This document shows, piece after piece, positions 27,487-36,524 of a DNA stretch of 64,000 bases. A program made the translations under genes and the position numbers. The stretch is from Rhodobacterales bacterium HKCCE3408 (GTDB lineage: Bacteria > Pseudomonadota > Alphaproteobacteria > Rhodobacterales > Rhodobacteraceae). Position 1 is the stretch's first letter. Each line of letters begins with the position of its first letter. The stretch covers positions 1 through 64,000 of the forward strand of contig WVSN01000014.1 in assembly GCA_015689705.1 (NCBI GenBank), given 5' to 3'. The notes below the pieces were generated by a model, which was given only the letters and a program-made list of their open reading frames with translations, was not told the DNA's origin and did not search any database.

Positions 27487-28202
27487 CTGTCGTGGTCAGC
27501 CAGTCGATGTATTTCCCGTGGGTCGGTCTCCTCGAGCAGATCCGGCTTGCGGATATTTTCGTCCACTACGACGACGTCCAGTTCGCACGCGGTTTTTACA
27601 ACCGCGTGCAGATTAAGACCGCACAAGGAACACCGTGGATGACGGTCCCGACCCGTGACCGTCATCGTGGTCAGCGGATCGACGAGGTTCGTCTCGACGA
27701 CCGTGTCGACTGGCGCAGCGACCATCGCCGCATGCTGGAGACTGCATATCAAGGCGCACCTCACCTCCAAGACGCGCTGAAGCTGGCCGATGACGTTTTC
27801 ACTGCGCCAGTTGAGACGCTGGCCGATGTCGGGCGTCTTTCGATCCTAGGCCTTGCCCGGTATTTCGGCCTCGAAACCGGTACACGTTTCGAGAACTCTA
27901 GTGATCTTGGGGTCGCCGGCTCCTCCAGTCAGCGGTTACACGACATCACCCGGAGCCTCGGAGGAAACGTTTACGTAACCGGGCATGGTGCGAAGAACTA
28001 CCTCGATCACCATTTGTTCGAGCGTTCAGGCATCGAGGTGCGCTACATGAATTATGAATCTGTGCCCTACCCTCAGCTTCACGGGTCGTTCACACCCTAC
28101 GTCACAGGGCTCGACCTCGTGGCCAATTGTGGGCAGGAAGGGGCTGATTTTATTCGCTCTGACTCAGTCAACTGGAGGTCATTCGTCGATGGATCCGATT
28201 GA
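27474..28202 (+). CDS. WbqC-like family protein
   Basis: 242 residues, the family length. Characteristic pieces are VVVSQSMYFPWVGLLEQIRL, FVHYDDVQFARGFYNRVQI, TPWMTVPTRDRH, YVTGHGAKNYLDHHLFERSG and YPQLHGSFTPYVTGLDLVAN. WbqC proteins lie in O-antigen and capsule clusters; their reaction is not established to my knowledge, though modification of an amino sugar is plausible here. It overlaps the genes on both sides (13 and 14 nt), indicating a single transcript. Confidence 0.88.
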   Translation: MARVTVVVSQSMYFPWVGLLEQIRLADIFVHYDDVQFARGFYNRVQIKTAQGTPWMTVPTRDRHRGQRIDEVRLDDRVDWRSDHRRMLETAYQGAPHLQDALKLADDVFTAPVETLADVGRLSILGLARYFGLETGTRFENSSDLGVAGSSSQRLHDITRSLGGNVYVTGHGAKNYLDHHLFERSGIEVRYMNYESVPYPQLHGSFTPYVTGLDLVANCGQEGADFIRSDSVNWRSFVDGSD

Positions 28203-28968
28203 ACAATTCCAAGAGGAGGTCGAGCGGAACATTGTCGGCTTGGGCCGTGATACCGATGTTCAAGCTCTGAGCCGCATATGGGTACGCGAGATCGCTCGGC
28301 ACAAATGGGCCTATAACTTTGCCTGGCTAGGGCGTCCGGCTATCCAGTTCCCAAATGACACCTGGGCCATGCAAGAAATCATATGGGACGTGCGCCCCGA
28401 CCTGATCATCGAAACCGGGATAGCCCACGGCGGATCGTTGATTTTCAGCGCTTCCATGCTCGCACTTCTAGAATTCTGCGATGCAGCGGAAAGCGGGAGA
28501 GTGGTGGACCCTGCGAAACCGCAGCGCCGCGTCCTTGGGATCGACATCGACATCCGTGCCCACAACCGAAAAGCGATCGAGGCTCATCCGCTTTCCGCGC
28601 GCATCGACATGCTGGAAGGATCCTCGATCGACCCGGAAACAATTGCGCAGGTTGCGAAGGCCGCCGAAAGTGCCGAAACGGTCCTGATCTGCCTCGACAG
28701 CAACCATACTCATGACCATGTCTTGGAAGAACTTCAGGCCTATGCGCCGATGACCACGGTAGGCAGCTATTGCGTTGTCTTCGACACAATCGTCGAGGAC
28801 ATGCCCGACGACCTTTCCGGAGATAGACCCTGGGGCGTCGGAAACAATCCCAAGACGGCGGCGCGCGCCTTCCTGGCAGACCACCCTGAGTTTGAAGTGG
28901 ACCGAAGAATCGACCACAAGCTGCAGATCTCCGTTGCGCCTGAAGGCTTCTTGCGACGGATTGCCTGA
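28189..28968 (+). CDS. CmcI/rhamnosyl O-methyltransferase family protein
   Basis: 259 residues starting at ATG 28189 with the ribosome site GGAGGTC. The family (cephalosporin hydroxylase/rhamnosyl O-methyltransferase) is recognised by PDLIIETGIAHGGSLIFSAS (SAM site), GIDIDIRAHNRKAIE, MLEGSSIDPETI and the metal/SAM-site LICLDSNHTHDHVLEELQAY. Family members methylate sugar hydroxyls. Probably decorates the island's sugar or glycan. Last gene of the pathway; GC returns to the chromosomal level after it. Confidence 0.85.
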   Translation: MDPIEQFQEEVERNIVGLGRDTDVQALSRIWVREIARHKWAYNFAWLGRPAIQFPNDTWAMQEIIWDVRPDLIIETGIAHGGSLIFSASMLALLEFCDAAESGRVVDPAKPQRRVLGIDIDIRAHNRKAIEAHPLSARIDMLEGSSIDPETIAQVAKAAESAETVLICLDSNHTHDHVLEELQAYAPMTTVGSYCVVFDTIVEDMPDDLSGDRPWGVGNNPKTAARAFLADHPEFEVDRRIDHKLQISVAPEGFLRRIA

Positions 28969-29009
28969 CCGGGCGCGCATCGCCCCATCCGCCGGAGACC
29001 GACCCTGCC

Positions 29010-29834
29010 ATGCCGAGCCCGTCCCGACCCCGTGAGGACCGCCGCGAGGGCGCGTTGGAGACCGGGGCGCAGGGTTTCGCCTGTTACGTCATCAATCTCG
29101 ACGGCAGCACCGAGCGGTTCGCGGGCATCTCGGCGCGGCTCGACGCGGCAGGGCTGGATTACGAGCGGCAGCCGGCGGTGGACGGGCGCGGCTTCGACAT
29201 GGCGCGGGTGCCGGGCTATGACGCGGACGCGGCGCGGCGCTACATGGGCCGGGCGCTCGTCGGGGGTGAGATCGGCTGCTACCTGAGCCATCTCGAGACG
29301 GCCGAGCGGTTCCTCGCCAGTAACGCGGCCGCCTGCCTCGTGCTCGAGGATGACGCGGCACCGCCGGCCGACCTGCGCGCGATCGTCGCGCGTACCTGCG
29401 AGGTGCTCGACGCGCGCGACCCGGACTGGCGGATCGTCAACCTCGGCAATCCGCGGCTGAAGATCGTGCGCCCGGTCGAGGAGATCGCGGGCGACGGGCG
29501 GCATGTGGAACTCGTGCGGGCCTATTATTTCCCGATGACCACGAGCGCCATCCTCTGGTCGCGCCGGGGCGCAGCCGACTTCGTGGCCGGGCATGACCGG
29601 ATCTTCGCGCCGGTCGACAATTACCTACGCCACTGGATCACCCGGGTGGGCGGCGGCTACGCGTTCCGCCCCAGTCCGGTGCCGACGATCGACGCGGTCA
29701 GCGACATCGCCCATGCCGCCGCGCCGCGCGCCCATGCCGGCCGGACGCTGGCCTATGGCTGGCGCAAGCAGCGGCGGCTCTGGGTCGACAAGGCGATCGC
29801 GGCGCTGAATCGCCAGTTCGCGCCCCGGCCCTGA
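29010..29834 (+). CDS. family 25 glycosyltransferase
   Basis: 274 residues. GT25 pattern: FACYVINLDGSTERFAGISA near residue 20, VGGEIGCYLSHLETAERFLA near 80, CLVLEDDAAPPADL with the metal motif near 108, and PMTTSAILWSRRGAADFVAG near 180. Enzymes of this family transfer hexoses to LPS core. Very GC-rich, unlike the preceding genes, so it belongs to the older chromosome or to another segment of the locus. No signal peptide. Confidence 0.88.
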   Translation: MPSPSRPREDRREGALETGAQGFACYVINLDGSTERFAGISARLDAAGLDYERQPAVDGRGFDMARVPGYDADAARRYMGRALVGGEIGCYLSHLETAERFLASNAAACLVLEDDAAPPADLRAIVARTCEVLDARDPDWRIVNLGNPRLKIVRPVEEIAGDGRHVELVRAYYFPMTTSAILWSRRGAADFVAGHDRIFAPVDNYLRHWITRVGGGYAFRPSPVPTIDAVSDIAHAAAPRAHAGRTLAYGWRKQRRLWVDKAIAALNRQFAPRP

Positions 29835-29847
29835 CGCGCGGCCGCCG

Positions 29848-30882
29848 ATGAGCCTGCGCATCTTCCATCTTCAGTTCGGCACGGCCGGGGGGACGGAGAA
29901 TTTCTTCCTCCGCCTGACCGGGGCGTTCCACGATGCGGGGATCGAACAGGGCTTCGCCATCCGTCCCGGCGTCGCCTGGCGCGACGAGATCGCGCCGCGC
30001 GGGCAAATCTACGAGGGCCGTTACCTCCGGCATACGCCGCGGTGGTGGGCGGCCGGCGTGGCGCTGCGGCGCGCCGTGACGCGCTGGCGGCCCGACGCCG
30101 TCATCGCCTGGCGGGCGCCGGCGGCGCGGCTGATCCCCGACCTGCCCGGCGCGGCAAAGCTCGTCCGGCTTGGCGACTATCCCCGGCACCTGCGGCATTT
30201 CGGGCGGGTCGACTGCCTGGTCGGGAACACGCCGGGCGTGGTGGCCCATTGCGAGGGGCTCGGCTGGCAGGGGCGGAGCGAGGTGATCTCGAACTTCCCG
30301 CCGCCCCCGGGAACGGGCCGGACGCCGCGTGCGGCGCTGGACACGCCCGAGGACGTGCCGCTGGTCTGCGCCGCCGCGCGGTTCGTACCGACCAAGGGTG
30401 TGGATACGGTGATCCGGGCCATCGCCGAGACCGAGCACCTTTGGCTCTGGCTTGTGGGCGACGGGCCCGACCGGCCTGCGCTGGAGGCCCTTGTCACCGA
30501 GCTTGGCATCGCGGGCCGCGTCCGCTTCGCCGGCTGGCAGGCGGACATCACGCCCTTCATCCGGGCCGCCGACGTCTTCTGCGTCCCGAGCCGGCAGGAG
30601 CCGCTCGGCAATGTCGTGCTCGAGGGCTGGTCCTGCGACGTTCCGGTCGTCACCACCCGGACCGAGGGGCCGGACTGGTTCGCGACCGACGGGGGCGACT
30701 GCCTGCTGGTGCCGATCGACGCGCCACGGGAGATGGCCGCCGCGCTGCAGCGCGTCGTTGGCGATCCGGCACTCGCCGCCCGGCTGGTCGAAGGCGGACG
30801 CGCAACACTGGCCGAGCGCTTCTCGGCCGAGCGGGTGGTGGCGCGGTATGTCGAGCTGATCGGGGAGATCCGCGGCGCATAG
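29848..30882 (+). CDS. family 4 glycosyltransferase
   Basis: 344 residues. N-terminal loop FGTAGGTENFFLRLTGAFHD and, in the C-terminal domain, VPLVCAAARFVPTKGVDTVI (donor site) and SRQEPLGNVVLEGWSCDVPV, the EX7E motif of GT-B retaining enzymes. Likely uses a nucleotide sugar at the cytosolic membrane face. Starts 13 nt after the GT25 gene, probably in one operon. Acceptor unknown. Confidence 0.9.
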   Translation: MSLRIFHLQFGTAGGTENFFLRLTGAFHDAGIEQGFAIRPGVAWRDEIAPRGQIYEGRYLRHTPRWWAAGVALRRAVTRWRPDAVIAWRAPAARLIPDLPGAAKLVRLGDYPRHLRHFGRVDCLVGNTPGVVAHCEGLGWQGRSEVISNFPPPPGTGRTPRAALDTPEDVPLVCAAARFVPTKGVDTVIRAIAETEHLWLWLVGDGPDRPALEALVTELGIAGRVRFAGWQADITPFIRAADVFCVPSRQEPLGNVVLEGWSCDVPVVTTRTEGPDWFATDGGDCLLVPIDAPREMAAALQRVVGDPALAARLVEGGRATLAERFSAERVVARYVELIGEIRGA

Positions 30883-30980
30883 CGTCGGTGATGACGACAG
30901 TGACGTTACACGACTCGTCGCGAGCCGCAGGTGCATGAAGACCGGTTGCCGAATCCGGGCGGGCCGGGGGATGGTGGGGT

Positions 30981-31385
30981 ATGAGAAAACTTCGGAAATC
31001 ATCCGCCGACCTCGTCGCCGGGGCGCGGGCCAGGATCGAGGAGATCGAGACGGCCGATCTGATGGCGCGGCTCGGCGATCCGGATCTCGTCATCGTCGAT
31101 ATCCGCGACGTGCGCGAGCGGCAGCGCTCGGGGTTCATCCCCGGCTCGGTCCATGCGCCGCGGGGCATGGTGGAATTCTGGGTCGACCCCGAGAGCCCCT
31201 ATTTCAGGGAGATTTTCGGACAGGAGGACAAGACCTTTGTCTTCCACTGTGCGTCGGGCTGGCGGTCGGCCCTGACGGTCGCGGCGCTGCAGGACATGGG
31301 GTTCGAGGCGGCGCATCTGAAGGACGGCTTCACCGACTGGACCGCGCAGGGCGGACCCGTCGAGCATCCGGCGCCGAAGGACTGA
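30981..31385 (+). CDS. rhodanese-like sulfurtransferase
   Basis: 134 residues, a single rhodanese domain. LVIVDIRDVRERQRSGFIPG carries the first conserved block, GSVHAPRGMVEFWVDP the second, and KTFVFHCASGWRSALTVAAL the active-site loop with cysteine at about residue 89. Transfers sulfane sulfur in general; the acceptor is unknown. No signal peptide. It has its own ribosome site and stands between two glycosyltransferase genes. Confidence 0.9.
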   Translation: MRKLRKSSADLVAGARARIEEIETADLMARLGDPDLVIVDIRDVRERQRSGFIPGSVHAPRGMVEFWVDPESPYFREIFGQEDKTFVFHCASGWRSALTVAALQDMGFEAAHLKDGFTDWTAQGGPVEHPAPKD

Positions 31386-31452
31386 CGTTCCGAGTTCAAT
31401 TCCGCGCGGCGAGCGCGTAGGCTCGGCCAAAAGGCGGAGCGGATCGGGCAGC

Positions 31453-32448
31453 ATGCCGCGGCGAAAGACCCCCAGATTCAACGTCCTCGTCATCGGGCAG
31501 GCGGGGCGGCTGCAGTGCGAGGCGGCGCTGTTCTGCGCCTCGCTGCGCGTGTTCTCTCCGAAATTCGACGGACGGCTCTTCGTGGCCGAGCCGCAGCCGG
31601 GGCCGCTCTGGCCGAAGGATCCGCGGATCAGCGACGACGGCGTGCGGGCGGTGCTCGACAGGCTCGGGGCCGAAATCCTGCCGTTCGAGAACCATGCCTT
31701 CGGGGCGAGCTATCCCTACGGCAACAAGATCGAGGCGCTGGCCGCCCTGCCGGACGAGCCGTTCGTCTTCTTCGACAGCGACACGCTGATTACGGGCGAG
31801 CTGTCCGGCGTGCCGTTCGATTTCGACAGGCCCTCCGCTTCGCTCCGGCGCGAGGGGACCTGGCCCAGGATCGAGCTTTACGGGCCGGGCTACGCGGCGA
31901 TCTGGGGCGCGCTCTATGACCGCTTCGGGCTCGATTTCGAAAGCTCGCTCGACCTGAGCCATCCGGACGAATACTGGAAGCGCTATCTCTATTTCAACGC
32001 GGGCTGGTTCTATTACCGCGACCCCGCGGCATTCCACGAACGGTTCCGTGACTACGCTGTCTCGATCCGGGACGACCCGCCCGAAGCGCTGGTCTGCCAG
32101 GAGCTCGACCCGTGGCTCGATCAGGTGGCGCTGCCGCTGGTGATCCATTCCTTCGGCGGCGGGCGGGACGCGCTGAAGCCGGGCTTTCTGGACGGCTCGG
32201 TGTCCTGCCACTACCGGCACCTGCCGCTTCTGTACGCCCGCGAAAGCGACGCGGTGGTCGCAGCGCTCGAGGAGGTGGCCCGTCCGAACTGGCTGAAGAA
32301 GGTGCTGAAGGCGCACGAGCCGATGCGGCGGATGATCTACCAGGGCAAGGGCGCGAAGGCGCGGGCCCTGTTCGACCGGGCCGATCTGCCCCGGCGGGAA
32401 CAGGCGATCCGGAACACCCTGAAGCGGGAGAAGCTCTGGCTGCGCTAG
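31453..32448 (+). CDS. GT-A-like glycosyltransferase, unassigned family
   Basis: 331 residues, hypothetical. The N-terminal part looks like a GT-A fold with FNVLVIGQAGRLQCEAALFC, ENHAFGASYPYGNKIEALAA and the metal-binding DxD in EPFVFFDSDTLITGEL (about residue 112). Then RIELYGPGYAAIWGALYDRF and LYFNAGWFYYRDPAAFHERF resemble the acceptor region. The C-terminus is basic (RQEQ-poor helices ending LKREKLWLR). Probably acts on surface polysaccharide. A hairpin repeat follows its stop. Confidence 0.65.
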   Translation: MPRRKTPRFNVLVIGQAGRLQCEAALFCASLRVFSPKFDGRLFVAEPQPGPLWPKDPRISDDGVRAVLDRLGAEILPFENHAFGASYPYGNKIEALAALPDEPFVFFDSDTLITGELSGVPFDFDRPSASLRREGTWPRIELYGPGYAAIWGALYDRFGLDFESSLDLSHPDEYWKRYLYFNAGWFYYRDPAAFHERFRDYAVSIRDDPPEALVCQELDPWLDQVALPLVIHSFGGGRDALKPGFLDGSVSCHYRHLPLLYARESDAVVAALEEVARPNWLKKVLKAHEPMRRMIYQGKGAKARALFDRADLPRREQAIRNTLKREKLWLR

Positions 32449-32876
32449 GATGGCCGGTCTCGGCGAGCCCGCAAGGGGCCCGCCTCGTCCGGCCAGCGGG
32501 GCCGGCCCCGCACCCCGGAGTATTTCCGAAGCAAAGAGGGGTTGTCCGGGACCCGGTCAGTCGCCGAAGCGGATGCGGGCTGCAATCCGCCCGGTGACGG
32601 AACAGACGAAGACGGTCTCGCCGACCGGGCTGCGGATCGCCCGGGAACGGGGTTCGGACACGGCGCGGGCAAGCCGGTCGGCTGTGACTGGATTCCAGAT
32701 CCGCGCTGGCGGTCGACGGCCCCGGCCCGAGACTGGCGACGGCGCCGCGCGGCAGCGGGGTCGACCCGCGCGGCGGGGGCATCACGCCGCAGGCCGGACG
32801 CTACTGACGACCCCAAACCGGAAGGGCCGCCCTATCGGGCAGCGCGTTCTGAGCTTTCAGAAGCTGTCGGACACCG
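32449..32876. other. 428-bp gap with repeat element; no convincing gene
   Basis: The first 95 bases hold the hairpin-plus-tail repeat. The rest is GC-rich. On the minus strand, positions about 32710-32568 read as RIWNPVTADRLARAVSEPRS and GRIAARIRFGD before a stop, which has some protein-like character but no clear start, so it may be a decayed gene. Nothing else is supportable. Confidence 0.3.
32496..32541 (+). repeat. hairpin-plus-GAGTATTT repeat, copy 1
   Basis: The perfect palindrome GCGGGGCCGGCCCCGC (32496-32511) is followed by ACCCCGGAGTATTTCCGAAG and CAAAGAGGGG. It lies 47 nt after the stop of the upstream plus-strand gene. Other copies are at 43306, 56303 and 62528. Confidence 0.65.
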
Positions 32877-34142
32877 TCAGCCGGCGCTGGCCGGTTCACC
32901 CTTCTTGCGCTCGGCATAAATCAGGAGCGGGCGGGCTTCGGAGGCGACGGCCTCCTCGTTCACCACCACTTCCTCGACCCCGTCGGTGCCCGGCAGTTCG
33001 AACATCGTGTCGAGGAGGATATCCTCCATGATCGACCGCAGGCCGCGGGCGCCGGTCTTGCGCTGGATGGCACGCTTGGCGATGGCGGTCAGCGCGTCGT
33101 CGGTGAAGGTCAGCTTCGCATCCTCGAGCTCGAACAGCCGCTGGTATTGCTTCACCAGCGCGTTCTTCGGCGCGGTGAGGATGGTGACGAGCGCCTCTTC
33201 GTCGAGGTCCTGAAGCGTCGCGATGACCGGCAGGCGGCCGACGAATTCCGGGATCAGGCCGAATTTCAGCAGGTCCTCGGGCTCAAGCTCGCCGAACAGT
33301 TCTCCCACGCCGCGGGCGTCGGGGTCCTTCACATCGGCGCCGAAGCCCATGGCCGAGCCCTTGCCGCGCTGCGCGATGATCTTTTCCAGCCCGGCGAAGG
33401 CGCCGCCGCAGATGAACAGGATGTTCGTCGTGTCGACCTGCAGGAATTCCTGCTGCGGATGCTTGCGGCCGCCCTGCGGCGGTACGGAGGCGACCGTGCC
33501 TTCCATGATCTTCAGAAGCGCCTGCTGCACGCCCTCGCCGCTGACATCGCGGGTGATCGAGGGGTTGTCGGACTTCCGCGTGATCTTGTCGACCTCGTCG
33601 ATGTAGACGATGCCGCGCTGCGCCCGGTCGACGTTGTATTCGGACGCCTGCAGGAGCTTCAGGATGATGTTCTCGACATCCTCGCCCACGTAACCGGCTT
33701 CGGTCAGCGTGGTGGCATCGGCCATCGTGAAGGGCACGTCGAGGATGCGCGCCAGCGTCTGGGCGAGCAGGGTCTTGCCGCAGCCCGTGGGGCCGATCAG
33801 CAGGATGTTCGACTTCGCCAGCTCGATATCCGATTTGCCGGCTTGGTTGAGGCGTTTGTAGTGGTTGTGCACGGCCACCGACAGCACGCGCTTGGCATGC
33901 ATCTGGCCGATCACGTAATCGTCTAGGACATCGCAGATTTCGCGGGGCGTCGGGACGCCGTCGGTCGACTTCAGCCCGGTGGACTTCGTCTCCTCGCGGA
34001 TGATGTCCATGCACAGCTCGACGCACTCGTCGCAGATGAACACCGTAGGGCCGGCGATCAGCTTGCGAACCTCGTGCTGGCTTTTGCCGCAGAACGAGCA
34101 GTACAGCGTGTTCTTGGAGTCTCCGCCGGACGCATTCGCCAT
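32877..34142 (-). CDS. clpX: ATP-dependent Clp protease ATP-binding subunit ClpX
   Basis: 421 residues, full length. N-terminal zinc domain with CSFCGK and [10 protein letters not shown], Walker [16 protein letters not shown] (about residue 117), Walker [12 protein letters not shown], the pore-loop region of [13 protein letters not shown], and sensor-2 [13 protein letters not shown]. It unfolds tagged substrates and feeds them into ClpP, encoded immediately upstream in the same direction with a terminator-like stem between. A housekeeping gene; in alphaproteobacteria it also drives cell-cycle proteolysis. Confidence 0.98.
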   Translation of the reverse strand: MANASGGDSKNTLYCSFCGKSQHEVRKLIAGPTVFICDECVELCMDIIREETKSTGLKSTDGVPTPREICDVLDDYVIGQMHAKRVLSVAVHNHYKRLNQAGKSDIELAKSNILLIGPTGCGKTLLAQTLARILDVPFTMADATTLTEAGYVGEDVENIILKLLQASEYNVDRAQRGIVYIDEVDKITRKSDNPSITRDVSGEGVQQALLKIMEGTVASVPPQGGRKHPQQEFLQVDTTNILFICGGAFAGLEKIIAQRGKGSAMGFGADVKDPDARGVGELFGELEPEDLLKFGLIPEFVGRLPVIATLQDLDEEALVTILTAPKNALVKQYQRLFELEDAKLTFTDDALTAIAKRAIQRKTGARGLRSIMEDILLDTMFELPGTDGVEEVVVNEEAVASEARPLLIYAERKKGEPASAG

Positions 34143-34256
34143 CGTCTACCTCAAACCTCTGGTCAGGGCCTGCCTGACCGCGTTGCGCAGCCTCCCTGCC
34201 GCATCGTTTGCATCAGCCTAGAGCACAGTCCCCGGGGCCTCAATGTCAAATTTCCA

Positions 34257-34282
34257 CCCCGCCGCGCGCCGTGGCGGCGGGG
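34257..34282 (-). terminator. GC-rich hairpin between clpP and clpX
   Basis: CCCCGCCGC (34257-34265) pairs with GCGGCGGGG (34274-34282) around an 8-nt loop. On the minus strand the stem is followed, after TGG, by an AAATTTGA stretch. It sits 6 nt after the clpP stop and may end or attenuate the clpP transcript before clpX. Confidence 0.5.
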
Positions 34283-34288
34283 CGCAGA

Positions 34289-34921
34289 TCAGCTCTTGGA
34301 CGCGTCCGGGGTCTCGCGGCTCTCGACGATTTCGTCGATCAGGCCCCACTCCTTGGCCTGTTCGGCATCCATGAAATTGTCGCGCTCCAGCGCGTCCTGC
34401 ACCGTTTCCAGCGTCTGGCCGGTGTGTTTCACGTAGATCTCGTTCAGCCGCTGCTTCAGCTTCTGCGTTTCGGCGGCGTGGATCAGGATGTCGGTGGCCT
34501 GACCTTGGTACCCGCCCGAGGGCTGGTGGACCATGATCCGGCTGTTGGGCAGCGCGAAGCGCATCCCCTTGGTCCCGGCAGTCAGAAGGAGAGAGCCCAT
34601 CGAGGCCGCCTGCCCCACGACCAGCGTGGAGATCTTCGGCTTGATGTACTGCATCGTGTCGTAGATCGAGAGCCCCGACGTCACCACCCCGCCCGGCGAG
34701 TTGATGTACATCGAGATTTCCTTCGACGGGTTCTCGGCCTCGAGGTGCAGAAGCTGCGCGACGATCAGGCTCGACATCCCGTCATGGACGGGGCCCGAGA
34801 CGAAGATGATCCGCTCTTTCAGCAGCCGCGAGAAGATGTCGTAGGCCCGCTCCCCGCGGCTGGTCTGCTCCACGACCATGGGGACGAGCGTGTTCATGTA
34901 GAATTCCTGGGGGTCGTGCAT
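34289..34921 (-). CDS. clpP: ATP-dependent Clp protease proteolytic subunit
   Basis: 210 residues from the ATG at 34921, giving [20 protein letters not shown], the usual alphaproteobacterial start; an ATG at 34990 would add a poorly conserved extension. Catalytic serine lies in [14 protein letters not shown] (about residue 105) and histidine in [14 protein letters not shown] (about 130). Self-assembling serine protease that works with ClpX or Clp[15 protein letters not shown] and [13 protein letters not shown]-type motifs are intact. Runs minus strand in front of clpX. Confidence 0.97.
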   Translation of the reverse strand: MHDPQEFYMNTLVPMVVEQTSRGERAYDIFSRLLKERIIFVSGPVHDGMSSLIVAQLLHLEAENPSKEISMYINSPGGVVTSGLSIYDTMQYIKPKISTLVVGQAASMGSLLLTAGTKGMRFALPNSRIMVHQPSGGYQGQATDILIHAAETQKLKQRLNEIYVKHTGQTLETVQDALERDNFMDAEQAKEWGLIDEIVESRETPDASKS

Positions 34922-35066
34922 GTCACCTGCCTCGCGACTTGGGCTTATCCGATTGCCTAAAGTCTTAGGGTCGGGGCATGGCAGCCGCAAGGGGCGGCCC
35001 GGCCGGACCCGCGATCACATTATCGCCGCCAGCGTTAGTATCGGGTTAACGACACCTGCCGTATGC

Positions 35067-35963
35067 TCAGCCGCAACCGGCGATGGCGGCGGCGAGACGA
35101 TCCATCAGGGCGGAATAGAGACCGGGGCCCGGCTCCAGCCCGGCACCTTCGGGATCGGCCTCGATGACCTGCACACCCGGGGCAATGGCGGCCATCAGGT
35201 CGGGATCGGTCGTGCTGCCGGCGAGGATGCAGGCGGGCGCGGCCGCCTCGACAGTGGCGCGCAGATCGGCCATGCGCCCGGCCGAGGCCGCGGCCCCGTC
35301 CCAACCGGTCACCGCCCCGAGCGACGGCACGCCGAAGCGCTCCTCGAAATAGCGGAAGGCGTCATGTGCGACGAGGTACCGCGGCGGGGGCATCCCGGCA
35401 AAGGACGCCTCGATCCGCGTGGCGATGGTGCGGAGTTCGTCGGCCAGACGGTCGGAATTCCCGCGATAGACCGGCGCATTGGCCGGGTCGGCACTGGCGA
35501 GCACTTCGGCGAAGGCTGCCTGCCAGGCGATGGCGTTGGCCGGGTCGAGCCAGGCGTGGGGATCGACCGCGCCGTGATCGTGGCCGTCGTCATGGTCGTG
35601 ATCGTCGTCCCCGGCCATCAGGTGTACCGTGCCCTCCTCGATCTCCATCCAGTCGATCAGCGCCGCATCCGGCGACAGGCCCGCGATGGTCGCGGCGCGC
35701 AGCGGGGTCAGGCCGGACCCGGTGAAAATGACGATATCGGCCTCCTGCAGGGCGCGCGCCTGGCTCGGGCGCAGGGCGAAGTCGTGCGGATCGGTGCCGG
35801 GCTTGACGAGAAGTTCGGGCGTTCCCACCCCCTCCATCACCGCGGCGACGAGCGAATGGACGGGCGCGATGTCGACGACGACGCGCGGTGCCTCCTGCGC
35901 CCGTGCCGCGCCGGAGAGGAGCAGCGCAGCGGCGGTGAGCGCCGCCAAGAATCCGTTGGACAT
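35067..35963 (-). CDS. znuA: zinc ABC transporter substrate-binding protein
   Basis: 298 residues from ATG 35963 (MSNGFLAALTAAALLLSGAA), which gives a clean signal peptide; an ATG at 35975 would add four residues. A periplasmic cluster A-I protein. Zinc ligands are in DIAPVHSLVAAVM (His), DPHDFALRPSQ, and ARYLVAHDAF-type PRYLVAHDAFRYF (His). The characteristic His/Asp-rich loop DDDHDHDDGHDHGAVDPHAW is present near residue 120. Divergent from zur with a palindrome between them, so it is expected to be repressed by Zur when zinc is plentiful. Confidence 0.95.
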   Translation of the reverse strand: MSNGFLAALTAAALLLSGAARAQEAPRVVVDIAPVHSLVAAVMEGVGTPELLVKPGTDPHDFALRPSQARALQEADIVIFTGSGLTPLRAATIAGLSPDAALIDWMEIEEGTVHLMAGDDDHDHDDGHDHGAVDPHAWLDPANAIAWQAAFAEVLASADPANAPVYRGNSDRLADELRTIATRIEASFAGMPPPRYLVAHDAFRYFEERFGVPSLGAVTGWDGAAASAGRMADLRATVEAAAPACILAGSTTDPDLMAAIAPGVQVIEADPEGAGLEPGPGLYSALMDRLAAAIAGCG

Positions 35964-36002
35964 GGTCGGTTCCATCTGACAAAAGCGGAGAACCGCATAA
36001 AT

Positions 36003-36019
36003 GCTACGTTATAACATTA
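36003..36019. promoter_or_regulatory. Zur-box-like palindrome between znuA and zur
   Basis: The core GTTATAAC (36008-36015) is a perfect palindrome inside GCTACGTTATAACATTA, resembling the known alphaproteobacterial Zur box with its TGTTATA half-sites. It lies in the 81-bp divergent promoter region, about 30 bp before the zur start and 40 bp before znuA, so one site can repress both transcripts. Confidence 0.65.
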
Positions 36020-36044
36020 CAACCGCAAATCGGGAGCGGACGCG

Positions 36045-36524
36045 ATGAGCGCCAGCGGCTTCGACCGCCACGACCACGCCAGCTGCATCGCGGACGCGAT
36101 GGCAGCGGCCGAGGCGCGTGCGGCGGCCGAAGGACTGCGGCTGACCCCGGTGCGGAAGCGCGTGCTCGCCATGCTCCTTGAGGAACACCGCGCGCTCGGC
36201 GCCTACGACGTGCTCGACCGTCTGCGCGCCGAGGGGCATTCGGCGCAGCCGCCGGTCGCCTACCGCGCGCTCGATTTCCTCGTCGGCCATGGCTTTGCCC
36301 ACCGGGTCGAGCGTCTGAACGCCTTCGTCGCCTGCACGGGCGACCATGGCGAAACGGCCCCGATCTTCATGATCTGCAGGGGCTGCGAGATGGTGGCCGA
36401 GATCGACAGCGACAGGGCCGCGCGCCCGCTGGCCGAGGCCGCACGGGCGGCCGGCTTCGCGGTCGAGCGGCAGGTGATCGAGGCCGAGGGCCTGTGCCCC
36501 GCCTGCGCCGGGGAGACGCCATGA
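36045..36524 (+). CDS. zur: Fur family zinc-uptake regulator
   Basis: 159 residues. A Fur-family winged helix (RLTPVRKRVLAMLLEEHRAL; GAYDVLDRLRAEGHSAQPPV; YRALDFLVGHGFAHRVERLN) followed by a dimerisation domain with zinc cysteines CRGC and CPAC, and HGETAPIFMICRG. Zinc-specific rather than iron-specific because of the znu neighbours. It overlaps znuC by 4 nt, so regulator and ATPase are co-expressed and the operon is probably autorepressed through the adjacent box. Confidence 0.93.
   Translation: MSASGFDRHDHASCIADAMAAAEARAAAEGLRLTPVRKRVLAMLLEEHRALGAYDVLDRLRAEGHSAQPPVAYRALDFLVGHGFAHRVERLNAFVACTGDHGETAPIFMICRGCEMVAEIDSDRAARPLAEAARAAGFAVERQVIEAEGLCPACAGETP

Noticed and set aside
19341-29000. 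attachment-site duplication of the tRNA-Tyr 3' end
   Set aside because: No second copy of the acceptor-end sequence noticed by eye; not claimed.
32445-32816. 123-residue minus-strand ORF before clpX
   Set aside because: Arg/Pro-rich with no conserved pattern; covers the hairpin repeat.
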